Positions 1-6,814 are shown, counted from the first letter of the stretch. The stretch: 9,343 nucleotides of DNA from an uncultured Bacilli bacterium (GCA_934725685.1 CAKVBX010000050.1:1-9343); one strand, 5' to 3'. The notes: a model not told the origin generated them from the letters alone. Program-made: numbers and translations.

Positions 1-75
1 TTTCTGTTCAGACTGCAGTCTGAACAGAAAACCCTCCACTCCATGAAAGTGTTGCACTTGCTATGTCAACTCATA
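1..75. repeat. Left copy of 75-bp inverted terminal repeat with 30-bp palindromic tip
   Basis: These 75 bases are the exact reverse complement of 9269-9343; identity stops at position 76. Bases 1-30 are a perfect palindrome with arms TTTCTGTTCAGACTG (1-15) and its complement (16-30). Bases 31-75 contain TTGCACTT (52-59) and, on the minus strand, a TTGACA. The compact shape is like the end of an insertion sequence present in several copies, where an assembler would stop. The TTGCACTT motif recalls IS30-type ends from memory, but the family cannot be named because no transposase is in view. Confidence 0.85.
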
Positions 76-107
76 TGAATCTCTCCAACATGGTAGGGCT
101 TTTCCTA

Positions 108-147
108 TTTTCTTCGGCCTCTTTTTCTATTATAATATTCGGGAGGT
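108..147 (+). promoter_or_regulatory. Probable promoter and ribosome binding site of the first operon
   Basis: A perfect -10 box TATAAT lies at 131-136. The -35 region 17 bp upstream (TTTTCT, 108-113) is weak. A GGGAGG ribosome binding site (141-146) stands 7 nt before the ATG at 154. If transcription starts about 7 nt after the -10, the leader is only about 11 nt and keeps GAGG. This would drive the 134-residue protein, cmk and der. Confidence 0.45.
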
Positions 148-153
148 TTTAGT

Positions 154-558
154 ATGTCTTCTAAAAGCAGAGTAATCCTTTATGCGGAACTTCGAAAAAA
201 GATTTCCGATATCGATACCTATTCTTTCGACAATCATGCTTTGAGCATGGCAGAAGAAGAAAAAACGAAGGAGGAAAGCGTTCCTTCTGAGACTGAAGTG
301 CTGAAGCCTGAAAATCCTGATGAAGGAATCAAGCGTAACACTTTTTCGATGTCCATCGATGAACTGATCAAAGAACACAACCTCTATGATACGAAGACAC
401 AGGAAAAGAAAACCCAGGCCCGTATTCAGAAAATCAAGAAGGAAAAACGCCATAACGGCAAACCTCCCATATTCCGAATCGTCCTTTGGTCTTCTATCGG
501 TCTGATTCTTCTTGTCTTCATCACATTGCTGATTCTTATTCTCACGGAGGTTATTTAA
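154..558 (+). CDS. Small C-terminally anchored membrane protein of unknown function, upstream of cmk
   Basis: I do not recognise this 134-residue protein. Residues 1-100 are charged and hydrophilic, rich in Lys and Glu, with a basic stretch around residues 83-102. One strongly hydrophobic helix (about residues 105-131) ends almost at the C-terminus, and there is no signal peptide. That layout predicts a cytoplasmic domain tail-anchored in the membrane with the basic run on the inside. The start at 154 is fixed by GGGAGG at 141-146. The stop codon (556-558) touches the cmk ATG (559), and the cmk ribosome binding site (CGGAGG, 545-550) lies inside this gene, so the two are co-transcribed and probably translationally coupled. 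A role linked to nucleotide metabolism or ribosome assembly is only inferred from position. Confidence 0.75.
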   Translation: MSSKSRVILYAELRKKISDIDTYSFDNHALSMAEEEKTKEESVPSETEVLKPENPDEGIKRNTFSMSIDELIKEHNLYDTKTQEKKTQARIQKIKKEKRHNGKPPIFRIVLWSSIGLILLVFITLLILILTEVI

Positions 559-1230
559 ATGACAGAACATTATTCCATCGCTATCGACGGTCCTGCTGCC
601 AGCGGAAAATCTACCGCTGCCAAGGCAGTCAGTAAAGCGCTCGGCTTCCTCTATGTCGACACTGGTGCCATGTATCGTGCCTTCACCCTCTATATGATTG
701 AGAACGGATTGGATACAAAGTCGGAAGAGGATGCCAAAAAACTCCTTCCCTCTGTCGAAATCAGAGAGGACAGGGAAGGTCATGTCTATCTCAATGGAAG
801 AGATGTCACTGCCCGTGTCAGAGAAGAAGACGTCACCAAGCTTGTCTCCTATGCCTGTGCCCATAAAGCCGTCAGAGAAAAGATGGTGGAAATTCAGCAG
901 AAGATGGCGGAAAACGAATCTGTAGTCATGGATGGTAGAGATATCGGAACCGTCGTCCTTCCTCGTGCCACACTTAAGGTTTACCAGGTGGCCTCTGTCG
1001 AATCCAGAGCCGAAAGAAGATACAAAGAGGATATCGCACATCACCGCGATGTTTCCTTGGAAGAAATCAAGAAAGATATTCAGCGCCGTGACTATATTGA
1101 CAGTCACAGGGAGAATTCCCCTCTCCACCCCGCGGAGGATTCCATCCCTCTCGATACGTCCGATCTGACCATCGAAGAGGAAGTGGAAGCAATCCTTATC
1201 ATGTTCAATAAGAAAGTAGGTGTCAAATGA
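559..1230 (+). CDS. cmk: Cytidylate (CMP/dCMP) kinase
   Basis: Cytoplasmic enzyme that phosphorylates CMP and dCMP to the diphosphates using ATP, in pyrimidine salvage and supply. The 223 residues match the usual 220-230. The P-loop is GPAASGKST (residues 11-19). The nucleoside-binding turn DTGAMYR is at 34-40. MDGRDIG at 124-130 is the family motif that contacts the monophosphate. A lid with SRAERRYKE (149-157) and the C-terminal RRDYIDSHRENSPL stretch are typical of bacterial Cmk. CGGAGG at 545-550 sets the start. The gene abuts the membrane protein upstream and overlaps der by 4 nt (ATGA, 1227-1230). The cmk-der pairing is known in Mollicutes and relatives. No defect is visible. Confidence 0.97.
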   Translation: MTEHYSIAIDGPAASGKSTAAKAVSKALGFLYVDTGAMYRAFTLYMIENGLDTKSEEDAKKLLPSVEIREDREGHVYLNGRDVTARVREEDVTKLVSYACAHKAVREKMVEIQQKMAENESVVMDGRDIGTVVLPRATLKVYQVASVESRAERRYKEDIAHHRDVSLEEIKKDIQRRDYIDSHRENSPLHPAEDSIPLDTSDLTIEEEVEAILIMFNKKVGVK

Positions 1231-2564
1231 GTAAAATTTATGGAACCGTCGCTCTGATTGGCTCGCCGTCGAGCGGCAAATCGACTCTCTTCAATCGTCT
1301 TAGCGATTCCAGAAGAGAAATTACCGGACGCCAGTTCGGTATCACCAGAGACAGAAATTACGGCAAAGGCCACTGGCTCGATAAGGAGTTTACCCTGATC
1401 GATACCGGCGGCATCACGGACGAAAAGATTCCTTTCCAGAAGGAAGTCCAGAACCAGGTCGAACTCGGCTGCCAGGAAGCGGATGTCATCCTCTTTGTGG
1501 TCGACGGAAGAACCGGTCTTACCAACAATGATCTCTTTGTTGCCAAGAAACTCCTCCCCTATAAGAAGAAAGTTCTTCTGGTCGTCAATAAGATTGATGA
1601 CCACACTTTGGTCGGCAATAGTTATGAGTTCTATTCGCTCGGATTCGGAGAGCCTTATCCGATTTCCGCAGAGCATGGACTTGGCTTGGGCGACCTACTC
1701 GATATCGTCATCAGCCGACTGCCCGAAGTAGAAGAGAACCCGTATGAGGGCTGTCTTACCTTCGCTATGCTCGGAAGACCGAACGTTGGAAAATCTTCCC
1801 TTGCTAACAAAATCTTAGGTTATGACCGCGTCATCGTTTCCCCGATGTCCGGAACCACCAGAGATAGTGTCGATATCGCCTTTGAACGGGACGGAAGAAA
1901 ATATGTCATGATCGATACGGCCGGCATCAAACGACCCGGAAAAGTCGAAGAGGACCTCGATAAGTTCGCTTTGGTCCGCTCTGCGGATGCCGCAAAGCGT
2001 GCCGATATCATCCTCCTTCTCATCGACGCTAGTGAAGGCCTTGTCGCTCAGGATGTCCATGTTTCCTCCTATGCTATCGATAACAACAAGCCGGTCATCA
2101 TCGTCGTCAACAAGTGGGACCTCCATTCCCATGGGCCAATGGATCAGAAGAACTTCGAGAAAGAGCTAAAAGCATACTTCAAGTTCCTCGACTATGCGCC
2201 GGTCATCTTTATTTCCGCTTTAACCGGAAGTAATCTGCAGCGTATCTTCCAGACCCTTCAGGAAGTCGATGCAACCATCCATAAGACCGTTCCATCCTCG
2301 ATGCTCAATTCCGTCATTCTCAAGGCACAGATGGATAACGAAGCGCCGAATTTCAATGGTGGCCGTCTTAAGATCAACTATGCAACTCAGACCAAGGATG
2401 TTCCGCCGACCTTCGTCGTCTTCTGCAACAATCCGAACTATTTCCACTTCTCGTATCGGCGTTATCTTGAGAACGTCATCCGGGAACAGTTCGGTTTCAC
2501 CAATTGTCCCATCAAGCTTCTTGTCCGCGGAAAACGCGAAGGCGTTCCGGGGCAGGATAAGTAA
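1227..2564 (+). CDS. der: Ribosome biogenesis GTPase Der (EngA), tandem G domains plus KH-like domain
   Basis: Essential double GTPase acting in maturation of the 50S ribosomal subunit. It has 445 residues against a usual 430-450. G domain 1 has GSPSSGKST (12-20), ITRDRNYG, DTGG (59-62) and NKID (121-124). G domain 2 has GRPNVGKSS (183-191), SGTTRDS, DTAG (230-233) and NKWD (295-298). The C-terminal KH-like domain holds the usual FVVFCNNP and YRRYLENVIREQF stretches. G domain 1 is unusual: Der normally has GRPNVGKST in both P-loops, and the normal DTPGVTRDR switch is here TGRQFGITRDR. The GxxxxGK[ST] core is intact, so nucleotide binding is probably kept. The start overlaps the cmk stop, with a GTAGGTG site at 1216-1222. 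A strong terminator follows at 2576. Confidence 0.97.
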   Translation: MSKIYGTVALIGSPSSGKSTLFNRLSDSRREITGRQFGITRDRNYGKGHWLDKEFTLIDTGGITDEKIPFQKEVQNQVELGCQEADVILFVVDGRTGLTNNDLFVAKKLLPYKKKVLLVVNKIDDHTLVGNSYEFYSLGFGEPYPISAEHGLGLGDLLDIVISRLPEVEENPYEGCLTFAMLGRPNVGKSSLANKILGYDRVIVSPMSGTTRDSVDIAFERDGRKYVMIDTAGIKRPGKVEEDLDKFALVRSADAAKRADIILLLIDASEGLVAQDVHVSSYAIDNNKPVIIVVNKWDLHSHGPMDQKNFEKELKAYFKFLDYAPVIFISALTGSNLQRIFQTLQEVDATIHKTVPSSMLNSVILKAQMDNEAPNFNGGRLKINYATQTKDVPPTFVVFCNNPNYFHFSYRRYLENVIREQFGFTNCPIKLLVRGKREGVPGQDK

Positions 2565-2575
2565 TCTGAATTTCC

Positions 2576-2609
2576 TAGGAACCTCTTTTTCTGAGGTTCC
2601 TATTTTTTT
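2576..2609 (+). terminator. Rho-independent terminator after der
   Basis: Stem TAGGAACCTC (2576-2585) pairs perfectly with GAGGTTCCTA (2593-2602) around a 7-nt loop, followed by seven T residues (2603-2609). It begins 11 nt after the der stop and ends the cmk-der operon. Confidence 0.95.
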
Positions 2610-2643
2610 GAAAAAACAATAATATATAGATAGGAGGTTCCCT

Positions 2644-4134
2644 ATGACTGTACCTGAAATTGTAATCCTGATTGTTTCCTCTCTCTCCCTTGTCATTGCC
2701 GCTTTTGCCACTATTCTATTTTTTCGATACGGAAAGAAGGAAAGTGGAGCCGCAAATGGGAAAACGGGACTTATGGAAGAAGAGAAACGCCAAATCATCG
2801 AGGGTGTCGGACTGAAAAACCAAGCACTCGGCTCAGAACTCAAAGTCCGTGTCGAGAACATGGAAAAAGAAAACAGAGAAATGAGTGACACTCTTTTTGC
2901 TATGCAGAAAGAGGAGAAGGAAGCCTTATCCATGTTGATAAAGAAGAATGAGACCGAACTCAAAGAGGGCATGGATGCTTTCTCTAAGGAAACTAAGATC
3001 CTGATGACGGAATTTATCGCATCTTTTGAAAAGACAAACCAGGCAGAAAGATCGGAGAGCCGAGAAGAAGCGGACCGGTTCCATAAGGAACTTGGCGGGA
3101 AGGTCAACATACTTCTTCAGTCCATGGAAAAGAATATTTCTTCCATCCTTGTCGGCCAGGACAATCTGACCAAAGCGAGACTTGAATCAATGGAAAAGAG
3201 CATGGAAGAACGCCTGATGCGGATGGAGAACACCAACAAGGAAAAACTGGATGCCATTCAGGGGGCAGTCGAGGAAAAACTTGAGAACACGCTCTCGTTG
3301 CATCTGAAACAGAGTTTTGACACATTGCTAGGAGAACTAAACCGTGTTACGGAGGCTGTCGGGGAAATCAAGAGCATGAGCAAGGAAGTCGGATCCCTTC
3401 GCAACGCACTCACCAATGTCAAAATGCGGGGCATCGTAGGAGAAGTCGTATTAGGGAACCTCATCAGTGATGTTCTCACACCGGACCAGTATGTGACCAA
3501 TGCCGTTATCAAAGAAGGGAGTAGGGATTCCGTCGAATACGCAATCAGGCTGCCTGGAAAAGAGAATGGGGCCGTCCTGCTTCCTGTGGACAGCAAGTTC
3601 CCATTAGAGGATTATCGGACTATCAAAGAAGCGGCGGAAGAAGGAAGGAAAGATCAGTTGACTCAGGCGAAAAAGAGCTTGAGAAACAAGGTGAAAGCTT
3701 TTGCCAAGGAGATTCACGACAAGTATATCGAAGTTCCCAAGACGACGGATTTCGGAATTATGTTCCTTCCGACTGAATCTCTTTACGGGGAAATTGCTGA
3801 CCTTGGACTCGTAGAAGAAATTCAAAGAGAGTATCAGGTCGTCATGGTCTCTCCTTCTACCTTCCAAGCACTCTTGAACGCGCTCCAGATGGGTTTCCGC
3901 AGTGTCTCCATCGAGAAGAAGAGTGCTGAAATCACAGAACTTCTCTTCCATGTGAAGAAGCAGTTCGACGCTTTTGCGGAAACGTTATCAAAAACACAGG
4001 CGTCCATCAATAAGGCATCTGACGATTTAGAGAAACTTGTGGGCACAAGGACGAGAATGCTAAAAAAGCAACTTGATAAGATGGAAGAGGTCGGGTATTT
4101 CGAAGAACAAGAAAGTGGTCAAACTGATCATTGA
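2644..4134 (+). CDS. rmuC: DNA recombination protein RmuC
   Basis: RmuC proteins limit recombination at inverted repeats and are linked to a nuclease-like fold; the biochemical activity is not firmly established. This 496-residue protein opens with one hydrophobic membrane segment (about residues 5-27) and basic residues after it, predicting an N-terminal anchor with the rest in the cytoplasm. A long Glu/Lys-rich coiled coil (about 40-255) follows. The RmuC domain begins at MRGIVGEVVLGNL (from residue 261) and contains LPVDSKFPLEDY (about 313-325), FLPTESLYGEIA and VVMVSPSTFQALLNALQMGFR, all family hallmarks. AGGAGG (2632-2637) fixes the start. It lies after the der terminator, so it needs its own promoter or read-through; I see no clear promoter. 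No terminator directly follows the stop. Confidence 0.95.
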   Translation: MTVPEIVILIVSSLSLVIAAFATILFFRYGKKESGAANGKTGLMEEEKRQIIEGVGLKNQALGSELKVRVENMEKENREMSDTLFAMQKEEKEALSMLIKKNETELKEGMDAFSKETKILMTEFIASFEKTNQAERSESREEADRFHKELGGKVNILLQSMEKNISSILVGQDNLTKARLESMEKSMEERLMRMENTNKEKLDAIQGAVEEKLENTLSLHLKQSFDTLLGELNRVTEAVGEIKSMSKEVGSLRNALTNVKMRGIVGEVVLGNLISDVLTPDQYVTNAVIKEGSRDSVEYAIRLPGKENGAVLLPVDSKFPLEDYRTIKEAAEEGRKDQLTQAKKSLRNKVKAFAKEIHDKYIEVPKTTDFGIMFLPTESLYGEIADLGLVEEIQREYQVVMVSPSTFQALLNALQMGFRSVSIEKKSAEITELLFHVKKQFDAFAETLSKTQASINKASDDLEKLVGTRTRMLKKQLDKMEEVGYFEEQESGQTDH

Positions 4135-5127
4135 CGTATTCTGTCATGTAGTAAACTTAGTCAGGGATAATTCTTGGATCACTCAGATAATTTGGGATGA
4201 CCAAAGAATGGATTGTTACGAATATCGGCATCTTCTCCCGAAAGCCTCCGAAGTAACATGCTTTTCTGTTTAATTTGGTTCCGTATCAAGAATTTACTTC
4301 TGCCTTCTACATCAAATTATGTTATGTACGGAAGCAATCCTAGTCCATGATGAATGCAATGATGGTTTCATTTCCATCTCTTACGGGATATCCCTTTACG
4401 GCTTCGTGTCCGCTATTGCAATACACCATAAGTTTTTTTGCGGCTCTCTTAGTTTTCTCATGGGCCACAATTTTCGATTTTGTGCCCTGGCGGTCGACTT
4501 CGGTCATCAGACTGCATAGGGATTTAGGGAGGAGTTTCCTAGTCGGTGATTTTAAATTCCTATGGTTTGCTACCTTTGGAATGGTTGTATGGGAATGGTC
4601 TAGGATAAGCAGAGAGGTCTTGGATCGTTGGCGGATTCTCCCACGAAGGTAAGCGCACTGATTCAGTCAGTGCCCTCAGGAGAATGGATTCTGTCTTCTG
4701 ATGTCTTGTGTCTTTCATCCTCGCCAGTCTTAGAATTCCGAATTCTATTCTGGATATTTTGTCGTGGCGCTTTCCTATTGTGCGCATGTATTCTTCAAAC
4801 GAATCTATTTATTTGCCCTGCCTAAGCTTTTTCTCATGTCCCCTAGCTCTTCTCGGTATCGCATCTCTTTCTGTGCTGAAGAAGGAAAGCTACCTCCTTG
4901 GAACAATGGAGCTGTCGTTGAATGAAACGGATATCTAGCCTTGGGGAAGACTCGTCAGGGCACTGCTTAATATCCACGACATTCTCCTGAACGTTACGAT
5001 GTGCCTGGAGTCCGAATACATCGAATCAACAACGCCGCCTCAACCAGATCACCGTCCGGAGCATAATGTTTCAAACCTGTTGGTGCGATGACTGTGTGAG
5101 TCTTAAGGGACCTCGTTTTTTTCTTTT
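4135..5127 (+). ncRNA. Gene-free, hairpin-rich region: candidate large structured RNA
   Basis: No intact protein gene is supported here. Local inverted repeats are frequent: 4214-4258 (TGTTAC/GTAACA with an inner TCGG/CCGA), 4361-4378 (GATGG/CCATC), 4462-4487 (GGGC-ACAA/TTGT-GCCC, one bulge), 4515-4564 (12 bp, CATAGGGATTTA/TAAATTCCTATG), 4655-4673 (GCACTGA/TCAGTGC), 4676-4701 (TCAGGAGA/TCTTCTGA) and 4997-5023 (CGATGTG/TACATCG). The stems at 4515, 4676 and 4997 each contain one G-T pair on the + strand, which would be an A-C mismatch on the other strand, so a + strand RNA is favoured. A terminator-like stem with a T tract closes the region at 5098-5127. No clear promoter was found. Helices were picked by eye, mostly on the + strand, so selection bias is real. 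A decayed minus-strand gene is the main alternative. Confidence 0.3.
5098..5127 (+). terminator. Possible Rho-independent terminator at the end of the gene-free region
   Basis: GAG-TCT (5098-5103) pairs with GGA (5108-5110) and CTC (5112-5114) across one bulged C, with loop TAAG and one T-G pair. A run of seven T residues (5116-5122) and then TTTT (5124-5127) follows. The stem is short, so the call is tentative. Confidence 0.35.
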
Positions 5128-5222
5128 GGGATGGAGTCCGCACTTCCGTCTTGTCACTGCAATCCAGGTGTCTTGAACTGACGTATACGTTAAGGCATTG
5201 TTTTTAGCCTGAAAATAATAAG

Positions 5223-5248
5223 AAAAAACATCCTGATTGCTCAGGATG
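5223..5248 (-). terminator. Rho-independent terminator downstream of the tRNA/tmRNA 3' fragment
   Basis: On the minus strand CATCCTGA (5248-5241) pairs with TCAGGATG (5236-5229) around a 4-nt loop and is followed by six T residues (5228-5223). It lies 15 nt downstream of the orphan CCA end at 5264 and was presumably the terminator of the gene that this 3' end once belonged to. Confidence 0.85.
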
Positions 5249-5260
5249 CCAAGGAATCGA

Positions 5261-5273
5261 TTTTGGTGGAGCT
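5261..5273. repeat. Left copy of 13-bp direct repeat (att-like)
   Basis: TTTTGGTGGAGCT here is identical to 7037-7049, where it covers the 3' end of intact tRNA-Ala and three flanking bases. With one gap the similarity extends further out (GAATCGATTT here, AAATCGTTT there). The two copies bracket the AlbA_2-type regulator gene, as the attachment sites of an element inserted in a tRNA 3' end would. No integrase is visible. Confidence 0.45.
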
Positions 5274-5287
5274 TGTAAGAGTCGAAC
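5264..5287 (-). pseudogene. Orphan 3' end of a tRNA or tmRNA gene
   Basis: Read on the minus strand, these 24 nt are G53, a legitimate T loop TTCGACT, a T-stem 3' strand CTTAC, an acceptor strand AAGCTCC, discriminator A and CCA. The expected partners upstream are missing: the preceding bases (GATT) cannot form the T stem, and no D or anticodon arm follows. Identity with the tRNA-Ala at 7040-7115 is 18 of 24, the differences lying in the T loop, T stem and first acceptor base. It therefore seems to come from another tRNA or from ssrA, whose 3' end often reads GTTCGACTC. Such fragments are typical of junctions left by elements that insert into tRNA or tmRNA 3' ends. Confidence 0.65.
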
Positions 5288-5326
5288 AATCATATCTTTT
5301 TTGATGAGTATCACAGGTCATTTTTT

Positions 5327-5373
5327 ATCTTCGCAATATCTTCGCAATATCTTCGCAAAACTGTTGCGAAGAT
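5327..5373. promoter_or_regulatory. Operator array: three 11-bp direct repeats ending in a palindrome
   Basis: ATCTTCGCAAT occurs at 5327-5337 and 5338-5348 and again, with the last base changed, at 5349-5359. The period is exactly 11 bp, about one helical turn. The third copy forms a perfect inverted repeat with TTGCGAAGAT (5364-5373), 10-bp arms around a 5-bp spacer. The palindrome contains the proposed -35 box of the downstream gene. This is what a repressor binding several adjacent sites would need. The gene it controls ends in a likely winged-helix domain, so autoregulation is a reasonable guess. Confidence 0.7.
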
Positions 5374-5392
5374 TCTAAAATTTGACTATACT
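5364..5392 (+). promoter_or_regulatory. Promoter of the AlbA_2/RecG-like gene, predicting a leaderless mRNA
   Basis: TTGCGA (5364-5369) and TATACT (5387-5392) are separated by exactly 17 bp. Transcription starting about 7 nt after the -10 would begin at 5399, the A of the start codon, and no Shine-Dalgarno sequence precedes that ATG. An alternative -35, TTGACT at 5382-5387, has no -10 at a workable distance before the ATG. Confidence 0.55.
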
Positions 5393-5398
5393 ATCATT

Positions 5399-6814
5399 AT
5401 GAAAATCAATGAAATTATTCCGGCGGCTGAATTTGAATCGACTGAGGTTGATTTCAAATTGCATTTAGATAGGAAAGACCCACTTTCTTGGGCGAAGTCG
5501 GTTGCCGCATTCGGTTGCAAAAATGGTGGTCTTATTATCGTTGGTGTCGATAATAGTGGCAATGTCGTCGGCATTCCCTATGAAGAAGTAGATGAAACAA
5601 AAAACTTTGTTCATCGCATTATTGATAGGATGGTAAAACCGGGTCTCGTTCCTATTCGCTTTGAAACAAAACAATTGGAAAGTGTTGAACGTTATCTGCT
5701 AATTATTCATATCGGGAAAGGACATCAGATTCTATTCATTCGCAATGGAGACTGCTCTGAAACGATTTACACAAGAAAGGATGGACTGACGGTTCCTGCT
5801 TCTATCGAAGAAATAAAATGGATGTTTTACGAACAAAGGAGTTTTTCGTTTGACTCTGAACCAACAGAGAGAAAATATATCCCAAAAGATTTTTCCATGC
5901 TCTCCAGTTATTATGAAGATGAATTTCCTGAAGAAGGCGGATTGACAAAAAGCATTTTGATTTCTGTGGGAGCTGTTACTCCGGAAGGATTTCTTACCAG
6001 AGGCGGTGAACTATTTACCGACAATTGTTTAAATAAAAATGCAAATTGCCACTGCAGAATGTGGCCTGGCATGGATAAAGGGGATGATTTTGCCATTGAT
6101 GATAAGGAATTCTACGGAAATATACTAAATCTGTATGATTTCATGATGGATTTTATTCAACGCAATACAAAAAACGGGTTATTGAAAGTGGATGGTGGTC
6201 ATAAACGTCTTCCTTCTTATCCAAAACGCGCTTTGGAAGAGGCACTATGGAATGCCATTGCCCATCGTGATTATCTTATCGATGGAGGCCAAATTGACGT
6301 GGATGTTTATCAGGATAGAATAGAAATATGTTCACCGGGTTCTTTTCTTCCTGGAAACATTGGGCCTGATATAGATCTTGCAATGATCCCGTCAAGAAGA
6401 AGAAACAATGTAATTTGCGATATCTTGGCTTTGGTGAACAAGATGCAAAGAAACGGTTCAGGTTTTAGAAAAATCGTTTCTGAATATAGGGAGGCTGTGC
6501 CAAGCAAAAAGCCAAGACTATATGTGCTTCCTTCGTCCGTCTTGATTACATTATACGATTTGCAATCAAATAGATCGGAAAAACAACTCTTTTCTTCCAT
6601 GACCAAGAAAGAACGAGGATTTGCAGAACGAATATTGGAAGCCTGTACCAATGAGCCGAGAAGTTCTTCAGAACTTATATTGTGTACGGATTATAAAAGC
6701 AAAAATTCTTTGATGAACAATATTATCAAGCCTCTCATGGATGCCGGACTTCTCGAATGTACAGAATCCACCATTAGAAACAAGAACAACAAATTCAAAC
6801 GTGTAATAAGATAA
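5399..6814 (+). CDS. AlbA_2 (Schlafen-type) / RecG-like ATP-binding putative transcriptional regulator
   Basis: A 471-residue cytoplasmic protein. The N-terminal AlbA_2 domain (about residues 8-145) shows EFESTEVDFK (11-20) and GGLIIVGV (43-50), the family's conserved start and glycine-rich strand. The middle domain carries PKRALEEALWNAIAHRDY (275-292), where E and N of the EALxNAxxHRDY motif belong to a GHKL-type ATP-binding fold, followed by DRIEICSPGSFLPG. The C-terminal 65 residues look like a winged helix. The family is annotated as RecG-like helicase or transcriptional regulator; the true function is poorly known and some members sit in defence or mobile islands. The gene looks more AT-rich than its neighbours and stands alone between an orphan tRNA end and tRNA-Ala, suggesting acquisition. 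The ATG at 5399 is chosen because the domain begins within ten residues of it. Confidence 0.9.
   Translation: MKINEIIPAAEFESTEVDFKLHLDRKDPLSWAKSVAAFGCKNGGLIIVGVDNSGNVVGIPYEEVDETKNFVHRIIDRMVKPGLVPIRFETKQLESVERYLLIIHIGKGHQILFIRNGDCSETIYTRKDGLTVPASIEEIKWMFYEQRSFSFDSEPTERKYIPKDFSMLSSYYEDEFPEEGGLTKSILISVGAVTPEGFLTRGGELFTDNCLNKNANCHCRMWPGMDKGDDFAIDDKEFYGNILNLYDFMMDFIQRNTKNGLLKVDGGHKRLPSYPKRALEEALWNAIAHRDYLIDGGQIDVDVYQDRIEICSPGSFLPGNIGPDIDLAMIPSRRRNNVICDILALVNKMQRNGSGFRKIVSEYREAVPSKKPRLYVLPSSVLITLYDLQSNRSEKQLFSSMTKKERGFAERILEACTNEPRSSSELILCTDYKSKNSLMNNIIKPLMDAGLLECTESTIRNKNNKFKRVIR

Noticed and set aside
130..1128. A 332-codon open frame on the minus strand across cmk and the upstream gene.
   Set aside because: It lies antisense to clearly identified cmk with all its motifs; an antisense shadow from codon bias.
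2220..3110. A 296-codon minus-strand open frame across der and rmuC.
   Set aside because: Antisense to the KH domain of der and the N-terminus of rmuC, crossing a strong terminator; no motif.
4319..4938. Overlapping + strand open frames of 65-101 codons (4319-4519, 4347-4652, 4628-4825, 4708-4938).
   Set aside because: They overlap each other in different frames, have no ribosome binding sites and show no recognisable motifs.
4340..4954. Minus-strand open stretches (109 codons at 4340-4666, 50 at 4805-4954 in the same frame, others in the neighbouring frames) that could be one decayed gene with several frameshifts.
   Set aside because: The translations look partly protein-like, but joining them needs several shifts, no family is recognisable, there is no ribosome binding site, and open runs of this length are not rare in 1.1 kb over six frames. 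Kept only as the main alternative to a structured RNA.
5264..5640. A complete tmRNA (ssrA) on the minus strand ending at 5264.
   Set aside because: Only the last 24 nt fit. The sequence upstream is the operator and the regulator gene, with no tag reading frame or 5' acceptor partner.
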